Positions 26,214 to 34,653 of a DNA stretch of 64,000 nt are shown piece by piece (within the stretch, counting starts at the first letter, position 1; each line of letters begins with the position of its first letter). The DNA comes from Bacteroidales bacterium (lineage in GTDB: Bacteria > Bacteroidota > Bacteroidia > Bacteroidales > F082): contig JAFTXI010000003.1 in assembly GCA_017461665.1 (NCBI GenBank), positions 36,446 to 100,445 of the forward strand, given 5' to 3'. The notes beneath the pieces were generated by a model, which searched no databases, was not told the origin of the DNA, and saw only the letters and a program-made list of their open reading frames with translations. Position numbers and translations under genes: made by a program.

Positions 26214-28733
26214 TTTGAAGTCATTTTTTTGAATCGTTCACGTTGATTTTGAAATTCCTTAAATTGGCTGTAAACCATAAATCTTTGGATTCCGTCTTTG
26301 TCAATTTTTTCCATGATTGAATTTAGGCGGTCAATAGACTTCGCCACATTGTCGAAATTTGGTTGTTGCGTTGTGATGGGCGACGAAGTATATCCACCGG
26401 AGCTAAATCCTGGAGTGGAAGATGGCGTTTCCGGTCTTCTTCCTATAGTGCGGTATTTTTCCAAGTTGGCGAAGAGTACAGGTTCTTTTTTGATCATCCA
26501 CGATGGCGCTACCCATTCGTTGGCGTGAACAATGCCGACCGGAGTATTGTCGTCATCGTCGGTAGGAGTGAAGCCGCCATCGCTGAAACCATCAGGAGTA
26601 GGAACTCGAGAACCTGTAGGAGTGGAGCTGGAACCTCCACCGCCAGAAGATGAAACAGTAGTGCTCATGATGGCGTTGCGCTGCGCTACTATAGTGGCGA
26701 CCTCCAATGCTGTTGTTGCGCCAATAATACCAGCCATCGCATAACCGAGAGGTCCTGCTTGCGCCAAAGCTTGCATAATAGCCAATGCTCCAGCTGCTAT
26801 CGCTTTGGCAATATTGATTGCCATATCAGCATCTGCGTATTTTTTCTGTATATCAAGTTTCTTCTGCTCATATTCTTCTTGAACCTGCTCTCTTCTTTCT
26901 GCATTGTCGCCTGCTGCAGTAAGGTCTGCCTAATATTGAGCTTCGGCTTGTGCCATCTCGAAGTCTCGCATAGTGGAGATGAAATTTCCGATAGCGTTGA
27001 GGGTCGAAGAAATGGTTTCAACGGTCTGTTGCGCGTATTTGATACGAAGATTCTTGACGGATTTTTCGTATTCTTCCCAGCCCATTTCACCTTCTTCAAA
27101 GAACTGCTGCAAGGCTTCTTTTTCGAGTTGGTATTTTTCCCAGATGCCAAGGTCGGTGTTGCTGTCGATGTCGCTGATAGATTTGGCTGCATACTTCTTT
27201 TTGAGTTCGAGAAGAAGTTTTTGATATTCTTCTTCGGTGATGAGGTTTTGTTGCTTGAGTTCGTCGAGTTTAGCTTTTTCTTCGTTGTATAAATCGATAG
27301 GTGAGAGAAGTTCTCGTTTGAATCGTTCAGCGAGTCGTTTCAGATCTTCGAGGTGTTTTTGTTCGTCGGCGAGTTGTTTTTCTCTTTCTTTCTGTTTCTT
27401 TGCTTCCTCATCTTCTCTTGCTTTCTCATCTTTCATACGTTGTTCTTCCAGTAGTTTTTCCGTTTCTCGGTTGGATGCCTGCAAGCGACGGACTTGTTCG
27501 TCGAGGTAAGCTGCCACGACAGCGGTTTCGTCTTGTCCGTATAGTCTGGCAAGATTTACCTTTTGCTCAAGATGTGACAAGGTGATTTTGTTTATCTTCT
27601 CAGTATATTCTGTTTCTGTGATTTCCTTGTCAATGAGCGATTGTTTGAGTGCGTTCAATTCTTCCTGTTGTTGCTTCTCGAGGTTTTTAGAAGCGTCTTC
27701 GTAAGATAATTTCGGAGCATCGCCACCGCCACCACCAGATGTGGATTGTGTTGCCTGTTGTGTGGTTTTTGCAAACTGCTCAAGAATTTTGCCTTGCTTT
27801 TCTTTGACGGAATTGTATTCCGTTTCTATTTTTCTTAATTCCTGCATTGCTTTACCGTATTCTGTTAATTCAGTAACCTGCGATTTTCCAATAGTAACAG
27901 TATATGTTTCAATACCTATACCGTCAACTTTTGCTTCATCTGCTTTTTTCTGAGCTTCCTCGATGGCTCTTTCATATTCTATTTTCTGTTTTTCCAAAGC
28001 GGCTATCTCTTCTTCAAATACCTCGATTCTCGCTCTTGTCCGGAGCGATTCAATGTATTGCTCGAGTGCAATTTTGTTTTCGTTTATCAAAAGACTTTCT
28101 TCTGTAAGGTCGGCATGATATCCCGGAATGATTGACTTGAGTTCTGCAAGTGCTTCTTTTCTCTTGTCTAAGGCAATTCTATTGTCGTAGAGAATAGCAG
28201 TTAATGATTTTACTCTCGCTTCTTCGTCTTTGAATCTGTCGGTGGCTTTTTTCTCTATCTCGGCAAGTTCATCTGTTGCCTCTTTTGCTTCACGTGATTT
28301 CTTTACCCAATTTGATATGGCGAATACAAGTGTTGTAATAACAGCAGCTATTGCGCCAAAGATGGATAGCTTCATAGTTTGGTTCAACATACCCCCATGC
28401 TATGCGAGCTCTGGTAATATTTCCAGTTAAAAGTGCTTTGGCTGCTGAAAGTGCTAATGCTCCTGAACGAAGCGTAGTATTCCAAGTGGCAACGAGCTTC
28501 ATCCATATAAGTTTGGCTTTAAAAGCTGCTGCCAATATTCCGACTGCTACGGCTGATATTAGCAATTCCTTACCATGGTTGGCAAGTGCTTTTGTGAGAT
28601 AGGTGAGAATATTTGTACTCTTCAGCAATATAGGGTTGAGGTTCTGACCGAGTGCAATTCTTACGTTCTGAAATTCCTTGCGTGACTTTTCCAAGGATGC
28701 CTGAAGGTTGTTGTTCTTGGTTTCATACTCTGT
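26210..28733 (-). pseudogene. Phage tail tape-measure protein, 5' end lost, frameshift and in-frame amber stop
   Basis: Three pieces form one protein. 28733-28396 codes KNNNLQASLEKSRKEFQNVR ... KALLTGNITRARIAWG. After a run of five G at 28392-28396 the frame moves by one, and 28390-26933 codes hydrophobic helices (LSIFGAIAAVITTLVFAI) followed by a long charged coiled coil. A TAG at 26930-26932 falls between QAEAQY and ADLTAAGDNAERREQ in one frame, and the tail end runs to 26210 with a glycine/serine-rich stretch and IVHANEWVAPSWMIKKE. The beginning is replaced by IS30 sequence. The tape measure sets tail length, so no working phage is expected. Confidence 0.82.
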
Positions 28734-29117
28734 TTGACAATGACTCGCCAGTTCTCCGGACGTATCTCTGCGGATAGCTCTGTAAATGGTCTCGTGAGAA
28801 ATGGAAATCCCTTCAAGTGCCAAATATCCAGATATCTGCTCGGGCGACCAATCTTCTTCAACGAGCTTTTTGAGGGCTCGTTGAAGGATTGGTCGGGGTG
28901 TCACTCGGTTATGAACCACGACCTCTCTGCGTTCAAGAGCCATTTCATGAGCGAGTTTCCATGAATATACGCCATTGCGATTTTTGTTCCTTTTGATCTC
29001 ACGAGAGACGGTAGATACACTAACGCCTATTTGTTTCGAAATAGATGTAAGTGTCATTTTTGCTTGCAATCCCAATTTAATTGCGTATCTTTGTTCCGAG
29101 GTTAATTGTTTATACAT
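28734..29117 (-). mobile_element. IS30-family transposase fragment (N-terminal 128 codons) fused to tape measure
   Basis: The start MYKQLTSEQRYAIKLGLQAK, the helix-turn-helix SISKQIGVSVSTVSREIKRN and the block VEEDWSPEQISGYLALEGIS are the DNA-binding region of an IS30-family transposase. At about residue 128 (GELASHCQ) the frame runs into phage tape-measure sequence and stays open to 28290. The DDE catalytic part is absent, so the element cannot move itself. The join looks like the scar of a deletion that removed the rest of the IS and the phage head genes. Confidence 0.85.
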
Positions 29118-29141
29118 AGTAACACAAAAATAGTTAATCTT

Positions 29142-29167
29142 AGGGAGACTTCGGTCTCCTTTTTTTT
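29142..29167 (+). terminator. Rho-independent terminator with UUCG loop at the IS30 edge
   Basis: GGGAGAC-TTCG-GTCTCC is followed by eight T on the plus strand. It would stop rightward transcription coming through the IS. No plus-strand gene feeds into it now, so it is probably a shield belonging to the IS end. Confidence 0.7.
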
Positions 29168-29242
29168 GTATTACTCGTAAAATCTACTTTTGCACTTCGT
29201 TTGTGAAATTAAAAAAATATTAGCGGAGTTGGTACGGAGAAG

Positions 29243-29270
29243 AAAAAAAGCGGTCTTGATGAGGCCGCTT
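29243..29270 (-). terminator. Rho-independent terminator of higBA
   Basis: On the minus strand AAGCGG ... CCGCTT with an 11-base loop is followed by a T run (29243-29250 complement), 26 bases after the higA stop. Confidence 0.72.
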
Positions 29271-29295
29271 GTGTTGTATGAAATGTTGTACAATA

Positions 29296-29640
29296 TCATA
29301 ATGCAGCTGCTATTTTTCTGATGTTGGAAAGTCTTTCCACAAATGATTTATCGCTTTTAGCAATCTGCATATTGTAATCCATTTGCATAGAAGTGAATAT
29401 ATTTGCTGAGATGCCTAAAGCTGCTTCAATCAGCAAGGCTGTATTTGCTGTTATCGGTCTGCGGCAATTAAGTATATCGTTTAGGTTCTTGTACGGAATA
29501 CCTGTCTGTTCGGAAAATTTTTTCTGTGAGATGCCGCGATATTCCAATTCGTCCTTCAGTAGTTCTCCTGGATGTGTAGGTTCGAAAGGTTCAAGATTGT
29601 TTGCAATCATTTTCGGGTCTATTCTTTTGGCAGTGATCAT
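29296..29640 (-). CDS. higA: HigA-family antitoxin (XRE helix-turn-helix)
   Basis: The protein is 114 residues. The HigA/VapI signature PTHPGELLKDELEYRGISQKKFSEQTGIP is followed by the recognition helix region LNDILNCRRPITANTALLIEAALG. It binds its own promoter and neutralises HigB. The frame is intact, while the toxin gene 9 bases upstream is frameshifted, so this is now an orphan antitoxin that could still counter HigB toxins from incoming elements. Confidence 0.88.
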   Translation of the reverse strand: MITAKRIDPKMIANNLEPFEPTHPGELLKDELEYRGISQKKFSEQTGIPYKNLNDILNCRRPITANTALLIEAALGISANIFTSMQMDYNMQIAKSDKSFVERLSNIRKIAAAL

Positions 29641-29648
29641 GACGATAT

Positions 29649-29965
29649 TTATTTATAGTGGTTTGACAATTCTAATATGTTACAGATATAAACAATAGTT
29701 TCCGATTCTTGTTCTGACACTGTGAATTCGATACGGTATTTATCATTCACTCGTATTGACGAAATGCCCATTTTGTCGCTTTTGAGAACTTCGTAGTTTA
29801 AAGAATGGATAGGATATAATGCTTCGATCATGGCGCATGTTTTAGCGTGTCGATACATTTTTTATAACGCTTTACGATGTCTGGCTGAAAGCGGTGCTTT
29901 TTGTCGCTGCTTTTACCATTCAAGTAAAGTTCCTTTAAATATTCCTTATCGAAAGTGACAATCAT
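29649..29965 (-). pseudogene. higB: HigB-family toxin, frameshifted
   Basis: From ATG 29965 the frame MIVTFDKEYLKELY ... KHRFQPDIVKRYKKCIDTL stops at 29828. The rest of the RelE/HigB fold (ALYPIHSLNYEVLKSDKMG, SSIRVNDKYRIEF, ICNILELSNHYK) continues in the next frame to 29649. One base is missing near 29830. HigB toxins are ribosome-dependent mRNA endonucleases; this copy should be dead. Toxin-before-antitoxin order is usual for higBA. Confidence 0.85.
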
Positions 29966-29991
29966 TTCAATGTTTCTATTGTTTACGAGTG

Positions 29992-29999
29992 CAAAGATA
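29992..29999 (-). promoter_or_regulatory. Bacteroidota-type -7 promoter element for higBA
   Basis: TATCTTTG on the minus strand lies 27 bases before the higB ATG. Confidence 0.65.
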
Positions 30000-30029
30000 A
30001 TATTTTTTCAAATATAATCCTCTTTTTTA

Positions 30030-30247
30030 GAGGATTTTTTTAAATGACATAAAAAAATTGAGTCGCACAGCGGGGAGAAGGCGACTCGACGAACTAAATT
30101 AAGTTTATGAAAAAAATAAGTATGTTAAGGTTTTCTCAGGACCTCTGTAAACCGATTGAGTTTAGCGATGTGTGCCAGGACATCATCGGTGTAACTGTGA
30201 AGTAATGAAGCAATGGAGTGATGATTTTCTTCACTACTTCATAACTT
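30030..30247. other. Gene-free stretch between higBA and dapD
   Basis: No convincing gene is seen here. It holds a small hairpin (GAGTCGC ... GCGACTC near 30060-30086) and AT-rich sequence. A minus-strand open stretch without a start codon (ending LAHIAKLNRFTEVLRKP at 30132 or so) might be a gene remnant but cannot be supported. No copy of the tRNA-His 3' end was found here. Confidence 0.4.
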
Positions 30248-31063
30248 CTATACCGAGACATTAAATTCTCTTAAAACATCATTCAAGGAAGTTTTCTTGT
30301 CGGTCGATTCTTTTCTCTTTCCGATAATCAAAGCGCACGATACCTGATAGTCACCGGCAGGGAAGTGCTTGGTGTAAGAACCAGGAATAACGACAGAACG
30401 TGCAGGAACGAAACCTTTATATTCTTTAGGTTTGCTGCCACTGACGTCGATGATTTTTGTCGATGCTGTGATGACCGTGTTGGCTCCAAGAACAGCCTCT
30501 TCCTCGATGAGAACGCCCTCGACGATGATACATCTCGAACCAATAAAACAGTTGTCTTCAATGATGACAGGCGCTGCTTGAACGGGTTCCAATACTCCTC
30601 CAATGCCAACGCCACCACTGAGATGAACATTCTTGCCAATCTGTGCGCAGGAACCTACTGTCGCCCAGGTGTCGACCATCGTTCCGCTATCGACGTATGC
30701 TCCGATGTTGACATACGATGGCATCAAGATAGCACCTTTATTAATAAAGGCTCCGTGTCTTACCGTAGCTGGAGGAACGACACGCACGCCGGCTTCTTCA
30801 AAACCTTTCTTCAAGGCTATCTTGTCGTGATATTCAAAAATGCCATTCTCAATGACTTCCATATCGTTGATAGGGAAATACATCAAAACGGCTTTCTTCA
30901 ACCATTCGTTGATAATCCATTTGTCGTCAATCTTCTCTGCAATACGAAGCTTGCCTTTGTCTAACTTTTCAATGACATCGCAAATGGCATCGCGGACTTC
31001 TTTGTCTTCTAATAAAGCTCTGTTGTCCCAAGCGTTTTCTATGATATTTCTTAAATTTTCCAT
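30248..31063 (-). CDS. dapD: 2,3,4,5-tetrahydropyridine-2,6-dicarboxylate N-succinyltransferase
   Basis: This enzyme adds a succinyl group from succinyl-CoA in the lysine/meso-diaminopimelate pathway, in line with the meso-DAP-type MurE in this window. The protein is 271 residues from ATG 31063. It has the N-terminal helical domain, the left-handed beta-helix of hexapeptide repeats (PSYVNIGAYVDSGTMVDTWATVGSCAQIGKNVHLSGGVGIGG, quoted as positions about 118-160) and the C-terminal end PAGDYQVSCALIIGKR. The promoter TATATTTG at 31082-31089 leaves a short leader, which supports 31063 rather than the ATG seven codons upstream. Confidence 0.94.
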   Translation of the reverse strand: MENLRNIIENAWDNRALLEDKEVRDAICDVIEKLDKGKLRIAEKIDDKWIINEWLKKAVLMYFPINDMEVIENGIFEYHDKIALKKGFEEAGVRVVPPATVRHGAFINKGAILMPSYVNIGAYVDSGTMVDTWATVGSCAQIGKNVHLSGGVGIGGVLEPVQAAPVIIEDNCFIGSRCIIVEGVLIEEEAVLGANTVITASTKIIDVSGSKPKEYKGFVPARSVVIPGSYTKHFPAGDYQVSCALIIGKRKESTDKKTSLNDVLREFNVSV

Positions 31064-31081
31064 AATGAATTTATATATCTG

Positions 31082-31089
31082 CAAATATA
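31082..31089 (-). promoter_or_regulatory. Bacteroidota-type -7 promoter element for dapD
   Basis: TATATTTG on the minus strand lies 18 bases before the chosen ATG of dapD. Confidence 0.65.
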
Positions 31090-31200
31090 CAAAAAGTTTA
31101 GAGTATTTCGGAACTTTAGAACTTTAGAACTTCAGAACTTTAAAATTTCAAAATCTTAAAATCTTGGTGACTCGGTGACTCAGAGATTCGGAGACTCTTA

Positions 31201-31223
31201 GGACGTATGCGATACGTCTATAC
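31201..31223. repeat. Short intergenic palindromic repeat, copy 5
   Basis: GGACGTATGCGATACGTCTATAC is the same family as at 473 and in the orientation of the copy at 4448. It is again set between GACTCGGTGACTC-type repeats and a GTTGTCTGTTG-type promoter lead. Confidence 0.72.
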
Positions 31224-31267
31224 AAAAAAATCTGTTGTCCGTTGTCTGTTGTCTGTTGACTTTTCAT

Positions 31268-31275
31268 TATCTTTG
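31268..31275 (+). promoter_or_regulatory. Bacteroidota-type -7 promoter element for ruvX-def
   Basis: TATCTTTG lies 17 bases before the ruvX ATG, after CTGTTGACTTTTCAT. Confidence 0.7.
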
Positions 31276-31292
31276 CAAACAAAAATTAAGAA

Positions 31293-31724
31293 ATGGCAAG
31301 AATAATGGCTATCGATTATGGACGTAAACGCTGCGGTATCGCAGTCACGGATCCTTTACAAATCATCGCTAACTCGCTCACAACGGTAGCGACTAATGAG
31401 TTGTTAGCGTTTATCTTGGATTATGTCAAGAAGGAAAATGTAGAGACTATCGTCATAGGTGAGCCTAAAGATATGCAGAACAATCCTTCTGAATCAAGTC
31501 GTTATATCGAGCCATTCATTGGTCAGCTGAAGAAGGCGCTCCCCGAGATGAATATCAAACGTCACGACGAACGCTTTACCTCCAAGATGGCGTTTCAGAC
31601 TATGATAGACGCGGGTCTCGGGAAGAAGCAGCGCCAGAACAAAGCGCTCGTCGATACTATCAGCGCGACAATCATTTTACAATCCTATATGGAATCGGAA
31701 GCAATTAAGAAAAACAGATTTTAA
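31293..31724 (+). CDS. ruvX: Putative pre-16S rRNA nuclease / Holliday junction resolvase YqgF
   Basis: The 143-residue protein has the RNase H fold. The catalytic aspartate is in MAIDYGRKRCGIAVTD at the start, VIGEPKDMQNNPS covers strand 4 and its loop, DERFTSKMA the second acidic site, and the last acidic residue lies in ALVDTISATIILQSYM. The family trims the 5' end of 16S rRNA precursor. Def follows after 10 bases, so the two form an operon. Confidence 0.92.
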   Translation: MARIMAIDYGRKRCGIAVTDPLQIIANSLTTVATNELLAFILDYVKKENVETIVIGEPKDMQNNPSESSRYIEPFIGQLKKALPEMNIKRHDERFTSKMAFQTMIDAGLGKKQRQNKALVDTISATIILQSYMESEAIKKNRF

Positions 31725-31734
31725 ATTTTAAGTT

Positions 31735-32301
31735 ATGATATTACCCGTTGTGGCTTACGGACATCCCGTGTTAAAACATGTAGCAGAAGAGATAGAACCT
31801 GATTATCCAAATTTGAAACAACTCATCGCAGATATGTTCGAGACCATGTATCATTCCGAAGGCGTAGGTCTCGCAGCTCCTCAGATAAACAAGTCGATAC
31901 GTCTGTTCGTCATCGATGCCGATCCTTTCCATGAAACTTATCCCGAAGCTAAAGGTTTTAAGAAAGTCTTTATCAACCCTGAGATAGTCGATCATTCGGA
32001 AGAGACTTGGACTTTCCGCGAAGGCTGCCTCAGTCTTCCCGACATGAACGAAGATGTGGTACGTCCAAGTAAGATAACAATCAATTATTTAGATGAGAAT
32101 TTCGTAGAACATGAAGAAGAATTTGATGGCATAAAAGCTCGCGTCATTCAACATGAATACGACCATCTCGAAGGAAAAGTCTATGTCGATAGAGTGGCTC
32201 CTATGCGTAAGATGATGCTTAAAAACAAATTGCGCAACATCTCCGAAGGTAATGTCCCCGTCGATTATAAAATGATATTCCCTGCAAAAAGAAGAAGATG
32301 A
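31735..32301 (+). CDS. def: Peptide deformylase
   Basis: This metal enzyme removes the formyl group from new proteins. All three signature motifs are present in 188 residues: EGVGLAAPQI at about residues 42-51, EGCLSLP at about 99-105 (metal-binding cysteine), and QHEYDHLEGKVYVD at about 140-153 (two histidine ligands and the catalytic glutamate). It forms an operon with ruvX. Confidence 0.95.
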   Translation: MILPVVAYGHPVLKHVAEEIEPDYPNLKQLIADMFETMYHSEGVGLAAPQINKSIRLFVIDADPFHETYPEAKGFKKVFINPEIVDHSEETWTFREGCLSLPDMNEDVVRPSKITINYLDENFVEHEEEFDGIKARVIQHEYDHLEGKVYVDRVAPMRKMMLKNKLRNISEGNVPVDYKMIFPAKRRR

Positions 32302-32316
32302 TATACAATTAACAAT

Positions 32317-32372
32317 GTAGAGACATACCAATTAAACCGAAAAATATAAACAAGATGTAATTGATGCGTCTG
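32317..32372. repeat. Long-form intergenic repeat, copy C
   Basis: GTAGAGACATACCAATTA ... ATGTAATTGATGCGTCT follows def. It is nearly the same unit as at 3303, with a T in the 'GACATACC' part. Confidence 0.68.
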
Positions 32373-32399
32373 AATAATTAACAATTAAAATTTATAATT

Positions 32400-32927
32400 A
32401 TGAAAAGATTATTGACATTATTATCGATATTAGTTGTTGTGTTCTTTGCTTCTTGCGGCAACGACAATACGATGAAAAAAATTCAGGAACTCGAATCGAA
32501 GATGCTCGGAAATGACGGCATGATAAAGAATGATGTGGGCCTTGAACTCATTGACGCTTACGTCCTTTATGCGGAGAAAAACTCTAAAGATGAAATAGCT
32601 CCCGATTATCTGTTTAAAGCTCTCGACATCTCTGTTAATCTTAAATTAAATGATTATAGCAAATCTATTGAGATTGCCGATATGATAGTATCGAGATATC
32701 CCGACCATAATTTAGCTCCAATGGCATTGTATCTCAAAGGTTTTGTATATGAAGAGCTTATGCATAGTAATTATAATGCAGAGAAAGCCTACAATGAGTT
32801 TTTGGAAAAATATCCTGACAATCCGATGGTGGAAGAAGTGAAAACTTCATTGAAGAATATTGGAATTTCAAATTTGGAGCTGATAAGAAGATTTGAGATG
32901 ATGGAATCGACTACAGATATTAGATAA
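32400..32927 (+). CDS. Lipoprotein with TPR-like helices
   Basis: The protein is 175 residues. A lipoprotein signal (LSILVVVFFASCGN, cysteine at about residue 19) precedes helices with the spacing of tetratricopeptide units (APDYLFKALDISVNLKLNDYSK; MALYLKGFVYEELMHSNYNAEKAYNEFLEKYPDNP). It recalls the BamD/YbgF type of periplasmic TPR proteins, but it is much shorter than BamD. It probably acts as a scaffold on the inner face of the outer membrane. A strong terminator follows. Confidence 0.75.
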   Translation: MKRLLTLLSILVVVFFASCGNDNTMKKIQELESKMLGNDGMIKNDVGLELIDAYVLYAEKNSKDEIAPDYLFKALDISVNLKLNDYSKSIEIADMIVSRYPDHNLAPMALYLKGFVYEELMHSNYNAEKAYNEFLEKYPDNPMVEEVKTSLKNIGISNLELIRRFEMMESTTDIR

Positions 32928-32941
32928 ATCTACATAAAATT

Positions 32942-32973
32942 AAAATGTCTCCCATTAAAAGGAGACATTTTTT
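32942..32973. terminator. Bidirectional rho-independent terminator
   Basis: AAAATGTCTCC and GGAGACATTTT form an 11-base stem with an 8-base loop, T-rich on the plus side and with A/T on the other. It sits between the convergent lipoprotein gene and engB and overlaps the last codons of engB. Confidence 0.8.
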
Positions 32974-33566
32974 AATTCTTGGTTAAATCCTTCAATCAGA
33001 TTCAAGACATCGTCTTTGCCGACTTCCTTCTCCGACGAAGTGACAATTATCTGTGGAATCTCTTCCCATTCCTCAGCGAGTTTGTCTTTATAAACCTGTA
33101 AGTTACGCTGAAGCTCAGCGTCTTTTATCTTATCAACTTTTGTAAAAATGATAGTGAAAGGCATTTGCAGTTCTCCAAGATGATTGATGAACTCTAAGTC
33201 AATCTTTTGAGGTTCGATGCGACTGTCAACTAAAACAAACATGCTTATCAGGTTTTTTCTGTTTTTGATATAATCGTCGAGCATCACCTTCCAAGCCTCG
33301 CGGTCTTTCTTGGAACGTTGAGCAAAACCGTAACCAGGCAAATCGACGAGATACCATTCGTCGTTGATGACGTAGTGGTTTATGGTGATAGTCTTTCCCG
33401 GTGTCGACGATGTCTTCGCCAACTGTCTCTTGTTAGTCAGCATGTTAATCAAAGACGACTTGCCGACGTTGGAGCGCCCGATGAAAGCATATTCCGGTTT
33501 GTTGCCAGCAGGTAACTTGTCAACTTTGGTGTTACTCTGTAAAAATGTCGCTTTTCTTACTATCAT
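32955..33566 (-). CDS. engB: Ribosome biogenesis GTPase EngB (YsxC/YihA)
   Basis: This is a 203-residue small GTPase needed for large ribosomal subunit assembly. G1 is [12 protein letters not shown] at about residues 31-42, G2 STPGKT, G3 DLPGYG at about residues 75-80, G4 TKVDK at about 141-145, and G5 TSSEK at about 176. The length is normal. A long-form repeat lies ahead of it. Confidence 0.95.
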   Translation of the reverse strand: MIVRKATFLQSNTKVDKLPAGNKPEYAFIGRSNVGKSSLINMLTNKRQLAKTSSTPGKTITINHYVINDEWYLVDLPGYGFAQRSKKDREAWKVMLDDYIKNRKNLISMFVLVDSRIEPQKIDLEFINHLGELQMPFTIIFTKVDKIKDAELQRNLQVYKDKLAEEWEEIPQIIVTSSEKEVGKDDVLNLIEGFNQELKNVSF

Positions 33567-33629
33567 ATCTTTTAAATTTATATTTGTTAAAGATGAGACG
33601 CAGCAATTACATATTGTTGATTTTTATTG

Positions 33630-33670
33630 GTGTAATTGATACGTCTCTACCGGACACATTCAATGTGTCC
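33630..33670. repeat. Partial long-form repeat and adjoining palindrome
   Basis: TGTAATTGATACGTCTCTAC is one end of the long-form unit. It adjoins GGACACATTCAATGTGTCC, a 19-base palindrome, followed by TTACATTG. It lies between glsB and engB. Confidence 0.6.
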
Positions 33671-33678
33671 TTACATTG

Positions 33679-34644
33679 TTAATTGTCAATTTCCTTAAGG
33701 TGTTCCGGTTTCTCGTTTCTGTCGTATATGATGTGTCTTTCAATCTTTTCTTGATAAATATCTTCTATTGTCACCAAAATGGCGGTTTCTTCCACATTGC
33801 CAAAAGGCGCGTTGAGTGCAGTGCCAAAAGTCTTCATCGTTGCCGAGAGTCCCATATAGGCGTTGAATAATGGAGGTATCATTGAACCTTGTTCTCTGAC
33901 GTATTGACTTAAAGTACGATAGCTGTTTTGATAGTTGTCGCTGTCAAACTTTAGTTTCGTGATGTTTTTTTTATTGACATTGATAGCTTTATCAGGATAA
34001 GGATAGACTAAGTTATTGTTGTCAGGGAAGAATTTCTTCATGAAGTGAAGTATCATGTCGCGCAAAGCTGTGTCGAATTGAGAGTACATGGTAACTTTTC
34101 CGAAGAAATATTTTGCAGAAGGAATGACATCCAATAGTGCGCCGAGACCGTCCCATAAATTATCTAAGGTGAAGATACTTTTTCTTACGTTGCCTGTCGA
34201 TTGATATTTAGGTTGAATGAAAGAACGTCCTAATTCTATGGTGTTAGGCAGGTAGTTTTTTATGAAGTCTTCTGAATAATAGAAGAGCTCCGATGTTGGA
34301 GTATCTACCTGTCCGTTGTTTTTTGTTTTAAGTTTCTTACAATCGATGAAACGATAGCCTCCGAGTATCTCTTTATCTTTTGGGTCCCATACTATAAGTT
34401 GCTCAAAGTAAACGTCTTCTCTTGTGTCGAACTCGTCGATGTCCATACTTTTGCCTGTTCCTCCGCCGGAGGCTCTGAAAGCCAACTCACGCAGACGTCC
34501 AATCTCGCGCATGGTGTTAGGGGCGTTGTGCGCATTGACGATGTAAATCTCGTTGTGTCCGTAGTTTGTCTTTCTGACAAAATGTTCCTCGGTCAATTCT
34601 TTGATGATGTCTTCTGGAGAAACGGCGTCAATAATTGTTTCCAT
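33679..34644 (-). CDS. glsB: GNAT-family N-acyltransferase, GlsB type (glycine lipid synthesis)
   Basis: The protein is 321 residues and belongs to the OlsB/hemolysin-like GNAT group. Features are FRASGGGTGKSMDIDEFD, ILGGYRFIDC, and the acyl-CoA/ACP region TIELGRSFIQPKYQS. In Bacteroides such a protein, GlsB, joins a 3-hydroxy fatty acid to glycine. The upstream gene is a PlsC-type O-acyltransferase (GlsA) 10 bases away, the same pair as reported for Bacteroides glycine lipids, so the job is inferred from family and context. It acts on the inner face of the inner membrane. Confidence 0.8.
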   Translation of the reverse strand: METIIDAVSPEDIIKELTEEHFVRKTNYGHNEIYIVNAHNAPNTMREIGRLRELAFRASGGGTGKSMDIDEFDTREDVYFEQLIVWDPKDKEILGGYRFIDCKKLKTKNNGQVDTPTSELFYYSEDFIKNYLPNTIELGRSFIQPKYQSTGNVRKSIFTLDNLWDGLGALLDVIPSAKYFFGKVTMYSQFDTALRDMILHFMKKFFPDNNNLVYPYPDKAINVNKKNITKLKFDSDNYQNSYRTLSQYVREQGSMIPPLFNAYMGLSATMKTFGTALNAPFGNVEETAILVTIEDIYQEKIERHIIYDRNEKPEHLKEIDN

Positions 34645-34653
34645 ATCTTATCT

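Noticed and set aside
26759-27292. Plus-strand frame of 177 codons opposite the tape measure
   Set aside because: Phe/Leu-rich translation is the reverse of the lysine/glutamate coiled coil; no start signal or family features.
30120-30230. Open minus-strand stretch ending LAHIAKLNRFTEVL
   Set aside because: No start codon in frame and a stop close upstream; too short to support.
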